NCBI GenBank assembly: GCA_003219945.1
Contig: QHQV01000303.1
Location: forward strand, 1-10,476
Direction of reading: 5' to 3'
DNA from: Verrucomicrobiota bacterium
GTDB taxonomy: Bacteria; Verrucomicrobiota; Verrucomicrobiia; Chthoniobacterales; UBA10450
Length of the DNA: 10,476 nucleotides
The translations under genes were made by a program, and so were the position numbers. The notes under the pieces were generated by a model that was not told the DNA's origin, did no database searches, and saw only the letters and a list, made by a program, of their open reading frames with translations. Shown here piece after piece: positions 6,092 to 10,476 of the stretch. The first letter of the stretch is position 1. Each line of letters starts with the position of its first letter.

Positions 6092-6331
6092 ATGCAGCCA
6101 AAAACTCCAAAACGCCGTTCCGCATTTCGCCGCGCGAATCGGCCCATGCCGAGGCGCCGGATCGATATCGCCATGGAGGCAATCGATTACAAGAACCCTG
6201 ATCTTCTGAAAAAATTTGTCACAGAGAGCGGCAAAATTCTGCCTCGTCGAGTTACGGGCATGCCGGCGTACATGCACCGGAAAATCACTCGCGAAGTCAA
6301 GCGCAGCCGTTCGGTGCTGTTGATGAAGTAG
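6092..6331 (+). CDS. rpsR: Small-subunit ribosomal protein bS18
   Basis: This 79-residue protein of the 30S platform is a partner of S6. The conserved core [26 protein letters not shown] (about residues 31-56) and the basic ending [17 protein letters not shown] identify S18. The N-terminal 27 residues are Arg/Pro-rich and contain no Cys, unlike zinc-binding S18 variants with a CxxC near the start. The gene follows rpmG by six bases. S18 is often found beside rpsF and rplI; here it is paired instead with rpmG and a dksA-like gene. Confidence 0.95.
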   Translation: MQPKTPKRRSAFRRANRPMPRRRIDIAMEAIDYKNPDLLKKFVTESGKILPRRVTGMPAYMHRKITREVKRSRSVLLMK

Positions 6332-6367
6332 TTCGCGCTGTAGAAGTCGTCCGACGGAATTTGGCCG

Positions 6368-6730
6368 CTACGCTTTCGGCGTACGTTCGCCTTCCTCAAT
6401 CAACTTCCAGAACTCGCGCGTTTCGCCCAGTTGCGCGTCCTCGGAAACAGGCAGCTTGCTGCGGAACAGAAAATCGCGAAGCGTGTTTTTGTGCAAAACG
6501 CGATGCACTTTGACGCCTTCCTCGGTCTTGGCGAAGTAAATACGGTAATTCTTCGCGCGATAGCGATAGAGCTTCTTCCCCTCTCGTTCGATCACGCCAA
6601 AGCGCTCGGTGTCGGGCCGATCCAAGTCTTCGGGTAGGATTTGAAACTCGGCCAGCAAATCGAGCTGCAACCTTTTTGGTAATGCCGAAATCTCGGCCGC
6701 GCTCAGCTCATTGAAGATGATTTGGAACAT
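6368..6730 (-). CDS. RelE/ParE-like toxin-fold protein, orphan
   Basis: This 120-residue protein has a RelE-like core: FGVIEREGKKLYRYRAKNYRIYF (residues 44-66), EGVKVHRVLHKNTLRDFLFR (71-90), with the clustered Arg/Lys/Tyr residues such toxins use on ribosome-bound mRNA. RelE toxins cleave mRNA in the ribosomal A site. Two features are unusual: an N-terminal helical extension (LSAAEISALPKRLQLDLLAEF) and a C-terminal tail (VSEDAQLGETREFWKLIEEG) that is longer than in classic RelE. No antitoxin gene lies next to it: the upstream neighbour is alr after 97 bases of repeats, the downstream one is rpsR on the other strand. It may be a conserved, tamed family member with a cellular role, or the antitoxin may be elsewhere. 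Confidence 0.7.
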   Translation of the reverse strand: MFQIIFNELSAAEISALPKRLQLDLLAEFQILPEDLDRPDTERFGVIEREGKKLYRYRAKNYRIYFAKTEEGVKVHRVLHKNTLRDFLFRSKLPVSEDAQLGETREFWKLIEEGERTPKA

Positions 6731-6737
6731 TATTTCG

Positions 6738-6814
6738 GTTAAACAGGTGAAGCATTGAAGCGCTTTGAACTGAGCTCGCGACTCTGATCCGCTTTAACAT
6801 TTCAACGCTTCAAC
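6738..6814. repeat. Inverted pair of octamer arrays between alr and the relE-like gene
   Basis: Three 8-base units related to GTTGAAGC run left to right at 6738-6761 (GTTAAACA, GGTGAAGC, ATTGAAGC), and three run in the opposite direction at 6791-6814 (read on the minus strand as GTTGAAGC, GTTGAAAT, GTTAAAGC). Within this, TTGAAGCG at 6755-6762 has a perfect inverted copy at 6806-6813, and AAGCGCTT (6758-6765) is a palindrome. The element fills most of the 97-base gap after alr and could form a weak hairpin in the alr transcript. Confidence 0.5.
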
Positions 6815-6827
6815 GGTCCAAGGATCG

Positions 6828-7916
6828 TCAAACATAAACCCGGCGCACCCGCGCGCCAATTCGCGTCACAATTTCCCACGTAATCGTCCCCGCTTTTTCG
6901 CCCAATTCGGAGCAGGAAATTTCTTCGCTTCCGTCGCGACCCATCAGAACACCATTGTCGCCCACTTGCACCTCATCGAGTTCGCTCACATCGATCACCA
7001 TTAAGTCCATTGTCACTCGACCGAGAAGATAGCAGCGCTTCCCGCGCACCAAAACGGCCGCACCACGGTTGGAGAGATGCCACGGGTAGCCGTCGGCATA
7101 TCCGGCAGACAACGTTGCAACGCGCATATTTTGCGGCGCGATAAATGTGCGGCCATAGCTGATTGAGCTGCCTCTCGGCAAGTCGCGCACGAGACAAATT
7201 CGTGTTTTCCAGGTCATTACCGGCTTGAGCAACTCACGAAATTCCGGGAGCGGCGAAATGCCGTAGAGCATGATACCGGCACGGACGATTTCGAACGTCG
7301 GCTCATTGAACGCGAGTGTGCCGGCACTTTGCAACACGTGCGCCTTGTACCTTCCCGGAACTTCTGCGCGTATTTGGTCAACGATTTTCTGGAATCGAAC
7401 CAGCTGGTCGCGCGTGTATTCTGCGTCTTCGTTCGATACCGGCATGTGCGTCGAAATGCTGTGGATCTCAATATTCGCCATTCCGGCCACGCGTTGAAAA
7501 ACCTCGCGTGCCTCATTCTGCACGACGCCCATTCGTCCCATGCCGGTATCGATCTTGAAATTGACTGATACCGGCTGCAAGCGATCGAATGCCTGAGCTT
7601 CTTCCAAACTGGAGATGGTCGGGATAAATCCCCGCTCGGCGATGATCGGGCGTTCCTCAGGAGTTGCCGGGCCGAGAATTACGATGGGATGCGGCAGCGA
7701 TTCACGCAGGATCAGAGCTTCTTCCACGTTGGCGACGCCAAATAATTGCGCGTCGTCTGCCAGCGCTTTTGCCACGCCGAGCAATCCGTGGCCGTAAGCA
7801 TTCGCTTTCACGACAGCGAGCATCTCAGCGGACCGGATTCGATTCCGTACGACTATCGCGTTGTGCCGCAAAGCGGCGCGATCAATCTCAGCCCAGCAAC
7901 GGTAAGTTTGTTTCAT
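6828..7916 (-). CDS. alr: Alanine racemase
   Basis: This is the PLP enzyme that converts L- to D-alanine for peptidoglycan. The 362-residue product has the N-terminal barrel with the PLP lysine Lys37 in VVKANAYGHG, the STHMPVSNED loop (about 155-164), RAGIMLYGISP, and the C-terminal beta domain with the second catalytic base Tyr254 in SISYGRTF, then AGYADGYP and GRVTMDLMVID. The ATG at 7916 was chosen because it overlaps the tsaB stop as ATGA and gives the usual start (CWAEIDRAALRHN). A GTG at 7973 would add 19 residues with no family match and would run deep into tsaB. It is the last gene of the leftward operon. Confidence 0.96.
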   Translation of the reverse strand: MKQTYRCWAEIDRAALRHNAIVVRNRIRSAEMLAVVKANAYGHGLLGVAKALADDAQLFGVANVEEALILRESLPHPIVILGPATPEERPIIAERGFIPTISSLEEAQAFDRLQPVSVNFKIDTGMGRMGVVQNEAREVFQRVAGMANIEIHSISTHMPVSNEDAEYTRDQLVRFQKIVDQIRAEVPGRYKAHVLQSAGTLAFNEPTFEIVRAGIMLYGISPLPEFRELLKPVMTWKTRICLVRDLPRGSSISYGRTFIAPQNMRVATLSAGYADGYPWHLSNRGAAVLVRGKRCYLLGRVTMDLMVIDVSELDEVQVGDNGVLMGRDGSEEISCSELGEKAGTITWEIVTRIGARVRRVYV

Positions 7917-8512
7917 TTTGGAATCGTGATGTGCGGTTCGCGCAAATAAATTGGTTCCAGCGGTGGCAGACAAAAGCTTCGCCGGGAGTCCTGCGCAAGT
8001 CTGGCCAGAATCAGAGCAGAAGGAAACGAAATCACGGCGCGGTGAAATTGCGGAAGCATCTCTGAAGTGAAAACCGGCGTTGCCGTGTCGAGCGATTCGA
8101 GTCTCGCTTTCAGCTCGAGCTCGGAAAAGAGCGATGGGCCTTCAATCACTTCATTTGTGAGGATGCGCGCGAAGAAGAAAGATTTCCTGCGCGCATCGCC
8201 AATCGCACAGTATTCCTGCGGATCGCATTCCATTGCGCAAATCGAGGGATATCCGATTAAGCGCGCATCACAAGAAAGGTGTAATCCGATCGCGGCCGAT
8301 ATCGCGATGCGCGTCCCAGCATACGAGCCGGGGCCAAGTCCGACAACGATCGCTTCCGGAGCACCAAATTTTGTTCGCATCGCCTGGAGGTTCTGGAAAA
8401 ACGCTGCGGAATTTTTTCGATCGTTAGGCCATTCGCGCGTGAACTCGATTTCGCCGTCCAGCCAGGCCAGGCTGCCGCGCGAGGTGGAAAGCTCAAGCGC
8501 CAGAGTTTTCAT
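7913..8512 (-). CDS. tsaB: TsaB, tRNA t6A biosynthesis scaffold protein
   Basis: TsaB (YeaZ) dimerises with TsaD and, together with TsaE, transfers the threonylcarbamoyl group to A37 of ANN-decoding tRNAs. The 199-residue product opens with LALELSTSRGSLAWL, the ASKHA-fold start, and has the signature GLGPGSYAGTRIAIS (58-72) with Ala where most have Thr. It lacks the metal-binding His pair of TsaD, which separates it from that paralogue. Its 5' end overlaps tsaE by 20 bases and its stop overlaps the alr start (ATGA). The tsaE-tsaB neighbourhood supports the call. The C-terminal half is less conserved, as is normal for TsaB. Confidence 0.92.
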   Translation of the reverse strand: MKTLALELSTSRGSLAWLDGEIEFTREWPNDRKNSAAFFQNLQAMRTKFGAPEAIVVGLGPGSYAGTRIAISAAIGLHLSCDARLIGYPSICAMECDPQEYCAIGDARRKSFFFARILTNEVIEGPSLFSELELKARLESLDTATPVFTSEMLPQFHRAVISFPSALILARLAQDSRRSFCLPPLEPIYLREPHITIPK

Positions 8513-8933
8513 GATCGTGATGACACAGCGTTATGATCCGCTGACGCTCCGATTTTATTTCAAAGGAAATCCAACGCGCCTGCTCTGGAATCAAGTCCGG
8601 GAATCGATCGGCCCATTCGATCACTGAAACGCCATCGCTAAAAAAATAATCTTCCAGTCCAAGCCGCACCGCCGCTTCTCGATTCTCCAGACGAAAGAGA
8701 TCGAAATGGTAAACGGGCAATCGCCCGCCTTGATATTCGTGCACGATAGTAAAGGTGGGGCTCGTTACTGCGGCGTCGTTTTTCAGACCCGCAACGAGAC
8801 CCTGCGTGAACAAGGTCTTGCCGCTGCCCAGTTCGCCTTTGAGCGCCAATACGGAACCGGCCGCAAGATCCTCCGCAATTTGCCGCGCGATTGCTTCCGT
8901 TTCAGCGGGGCTGTTGGAAATGAACGTAGCCAC
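8493..8933 (-). CDS. tsaE: TsaE, ATPase of tRNA t6A biosynthesis
   Basis: TsaE (YjeE) is a P-loop ATPase that binds TsaB-TsaD and resets the complex between rounds of t6A synthesis. Started at the GTG at 8933 it has 146 residues, begins ATFISNSPAETEAIARQIA, and has Walker A GELGSGKT (33-40), TSPTFTIVHEY, VYHFDLFRL and EWADRFPDLIP, all family signatures. An ATG at 8981 would add 16 residues, but these come from a heptamer repeat that belongs to the thiL reading frame, so the GTG start is preferred. The start lies inside thiL (32-base overlap) and the end inside tsaB (20 bases), so the three are translated as one unit. Confidence 0.92.
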   Translation of the reverse strand: MATFISNSPAETEAIARQIAEDLAAGSVLALKGELGSGKTLFTQGLVAGLKNDAAVTSPTFTIVHEYQGGRLPVYHFDLFRLENREAAVRLGLEDYFFSDGVSVIEWADRFPDLIPEQARWISFEIKSERQRIITLCHHDHENSGA

Positions 8934-9807
8934 GAGGCAATTTGCGATTTGCGACTTGCGATTTGCGATTGAGCGAGCCAATTCGCGTCAGCGGTAATCC
9001 CGGAAAATTACATCGCCACTCGCGCTCCAAACGTTTTCTGTTGCTCGGCGATACGGCAAAGAGCAGTTCATAGTCCTCCCCTTCTGAAATCGCGTTGTCG
9101 ACAGTTGCACCACGGGCTACCGGCAAATTTTCCAGCTCGATGTCGAATCCCACTTTGCTCGCGCGCGCAAATCGAGGAAGATCGGATCCGAGTCCGTCGC
9201 TTAAATCCATCATAGCGTGAATCGAGAAATTTTTTGTAAGCCAGCGCGACTCCGCAATGCGTGCAACGAACTTCAAATGCTTTCTTTTCAGAGCCCCGCC
9301 AAGGTGGCCGGTCACGAAAAGATCATCACCCGATCTTCCGCCACGACGCGATGCCGCGCGGGGTTTCTCAACAAATCCGATCACACTCACCGAAATCGCG
9401 ATTGGCCCCGGAGTATTGCTCGTTTCGCCACCGACAATGCTCACTTTGAAGCGATTCGTCGCTCCGCGCAGTCCCCGATAAAGCCCTCGCACCCACGCGA
9501 CTTTGGTTTGCTGGGGAACAATAAGCGTAATTAGCGCGAACTGAGGGAGAGCGGACGCCGCGGCGAAATCGCTCAACGGACGCATCATTGCTTTCCATCC
9601 GACGTCTGAAGCATTCGTTCCGTGCGTAAAATGCACGCCTTCGACAACGCAGTCCGTTTTTAGCACGAGATATTTTTTGCTTCGTGGTATTTCGACGATC
9701 GCGCAGTCGTCAGCTGAACCCGCAAAGACTTTCCCGCCTCTCACACGCGGAAGATGAAGCAAGATTCGGTTGAGCAGTCGGTCTTCACCCAAAGCGCCGA
9801 GTTTCAT
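8902..9807 (-). CDS. thiL: Thiamine-monophosphate kinase
   Basis: ThiL makes the cofactor thiamine diphosphate from thiamine monophosphate and ATP. The 301-residue product shows the motifs in order: GEDRLL (7-12), SADDCAIV (31-38), KTDCVVEGVHF (50-60), GWKAMMRPLSDFAA (70-83), GGETS (126-130, for the more usual GGDTT), DLSDGL (201-206) and EGEDYELLF (242-250). The protein ends GYVHF near residue 297, like the GYxHF end of other ThiL proteins. Between RIGS and this end, residues 280-290 are encoded by a heptamer tandem repeat. The ATG overlaps the upstream protease-gene stop as ATGA. The 3' end overlaps tsaE by 32 bases. It is somewhat short for the family, but all substrate- and metal-binding motifs are present. 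Confidence 0.94.
   Translation of the reverse strand: MKLGALGEDRLLNRILLHLPRVRGGKVFAGSADDCAIVEIPRSKKYLVLKTDCVVEGVHFTHGTNASDVGWKAMMRPLSDFAAASALPQFALITLIVPQQTKVAWVRGLYRGLRGATNRFKVSIVGGETSNTPGPIAISVSVIGFVEKPRAASRRGGRSGDDLFVTGHLGGALKRKHLKFVARIAESRWLTKNFSIHAMMDLSDGLGSDLPRFARASKVGFDIELENLPVARGATVDNAISEGEDYELLFAVSPSNRKRLEREWRCNFPGLPLTRIGSLNRKSQVANRKLPRGYVHFQQPR
8936..8970 (-). repeat. Five tandem heptamers (AATCGCA type) inside thiL
   Basis: On the minus strand five 7-base units read AATCGCA (three exact), AGTCGCA (one) and a decayed last copy, AATTGCC. They encode ThiL residues about 280-290 (NRKSQVANRKL) and end just before the tsaE start. In another frame they give IANRKSQIAN, a pattern I recall from many spurious ORFs in this group of bacteria. 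Confidence 0.75.
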
Positions 9808-10476
9808 TGAGAAATGATTTCTGGAAACGCAAGGGCAGTGAGAGTCAGCGAGTTAAAGAGGGAATGCATAGTCATCGAAACAAGAATCGAGCCGCTCCAT
9901 TCGTAGGCAATCGCGAAACAGTTCCCCAAGACAAACAACGGCACCACCGAGGGAAAGTGTGCGTGAGCAGCGGCGAATAACAGCGAGCTAAGTATTACCC
10001 CAAAAAAACAGCCAACGTAACGTTTGAGCACGCCGTAGATGAAAAACCGAAAAACAAACTCCTCGACGATCGGGGCGATCGCGACGGCGAAAACAATGAT
10101 CAAAATCCGCTCCTCGATTGTGCGCGATCCACTGAAGAACTCGACGATACTCTGCTTGCTTGAGCCGCCACCGAAAAGCCGCTGATTAATGGCCTCAGAA
10201 AAACCAATCAATGGATACGCAAAAAAGAGCAGGATGGCTCCAGTGCCTAAAGTTCGGAAAAAACTGATTCTGAAAAATCCGGCCAATGCGCCGACATCGA
10301 AACCGCGAAATTGCACAAGAGTCACTATGACGAGCAGCACGAAAGCGCTGAGGAGGAAATTGGCCAGAAGATTGTGCGGGTGAAATTGAAGCGCCGGGTC
10401 CGGAGCTGTTGAGCTGATCGTCAGTAGAAAGAAAAAGATTAGCACGCTCGCGAGAACGGCTTCGGGCAGTCCAAAC
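9804..10476 (-). CDS. CPBP-family intramembrane metalloprotease (5' end outside window)
   Basis: This is a polytopic membrane protein with the CPBP (CAAX protease and bacteriocin-processing) motifs. EExxxR is in PIVEEFVFRFF, FxxxH in LLFAAAHAHF, and the third motif HSLFN is near the C-terminus; together these supply the metal-binding Glu and His residues. Hydrophobic segments (about 28-45, 67-82, 113-128, 146-160, 167-181 counted from the GTG at 10445) are membrane helices. The frame is open to the window edge, so the GTG at 10445 is probably internal and the start lies outside. The stop overlaps the thiL ATG by four bases, which makes this an upstream member of the thiL-tsaE-tsaB-alr operon. 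The substrate is unknown; bacterial members serve in immunity to bacteriocins or in protein processing. Confidence 0.85.
   Translation of the reverse strand, partial: FGLPEAVLASVLIFFFLLTISSTAPDPALQFHPHNLLANFLLSAFVLLVIVTLVQFRGFDVGALAGFFRISFFRTLGTGAILLFFAYPLIGFSEAINQRLFGGGSSKQSIVEFFSGSRTIEERILIIVFAVAIAPIVEEFVFRFFIYGVLKRYVGCFFGVILSSLLFAAAHAHFPSVVPLFVLGNCFAIAYEWSGSILVSMTMHSLFNSLTLTALAFPEIISQ

Noticed and set aside
7917..7973. Alternative upstream GTG start for alanine racemase
   Set aside because: The extra 19 residues lack family similarity and would lie inside tsaB; the ATG at 7916 forms an ATGA overlap with the tsaB stop.
8934..8981. N-terminal extension of TsaE from an ATG at 8981
   Set aside because: The added residues (SIANRKSQIAN) come from the heptamer repeat in thiL; the GTG at 8933 gives the normal TsaE start.
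1..10476. CRISPR array, insertion sequence or phage genes
   Set aside because: No spaced direct repeats of CRISPR type, no transposase or integrase and no phage structural gene could be read in any frame.

Overview
The window looks like chromosomal DNA from a soil- or water-type member of the Verrucomicrobia (PVC group). The best evidence is the 14-bp palindrome TGTTC-N4-GAACA in front of imuA, which matches the LexA operator described for that phylum. The genome style fits too: moderate to high GC, few clear Shine-Dalgarno sequences, and short tandem repeats of 7-8 bp at gene ends. This assignment is inference; no rRNA is present.

Left part (1-1669, + strand): the end of lexA, then a LexA box, imuA, and an imuB cut to about its first third. 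This is the front half of a lexA-imuA-imuB-dnaE2 mutagenesis cassette whose back half is missing. A small membrane-protein gene points back at the break. Next come tRNA-Tyr(GUA) and a leftward gene for a glycine-rich RRM RNA-binding protein. The start codon of that gene lies at the edge of a 12-bp inverted repeat in its leader.

Middle (2680-6331, + strand): a ketosynthase with an intact Cys-His-His triad is translationally coupled to a second ketosynthase-like gene that has lost all three catalytic residues (chain-length-factor-like). The second gene carries an in-frame amber codon, after which the missing ketosynthase C-terminus continues in the same frame to 5030. A tandem hairpin with a T-run follows. 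Then comes a compact dksA-like/rpmG/rpsR operon, in which all three products lack a full set of zinc-binding cysteines.

Right part (6368-10476, - strand): an orphan RelE-like toxin gene sits downstream of a tightly packed operon that reads, in transcription order, CPBP-type membrane protease (cut by the window edge), thiL, tsaE, tsaB, alr. The genes overlap by 4, 32, 20 and 4 bases. The operon joins thiamine diphosphate synthesis, tRNA t6A modification and D-alanine supply. A heptamer repeat has entered the thiL C-terminal coding region, and an inverted pair of octamer arrays lies between alr and the relE-like gene.

Most of the window is housekeeping sequence. The most unusual items are the amber-interrupted ketosynthase partner, the decayed SOS mutasome, the RRM leader inverted repeat and the short repeats embedded in gene ends.
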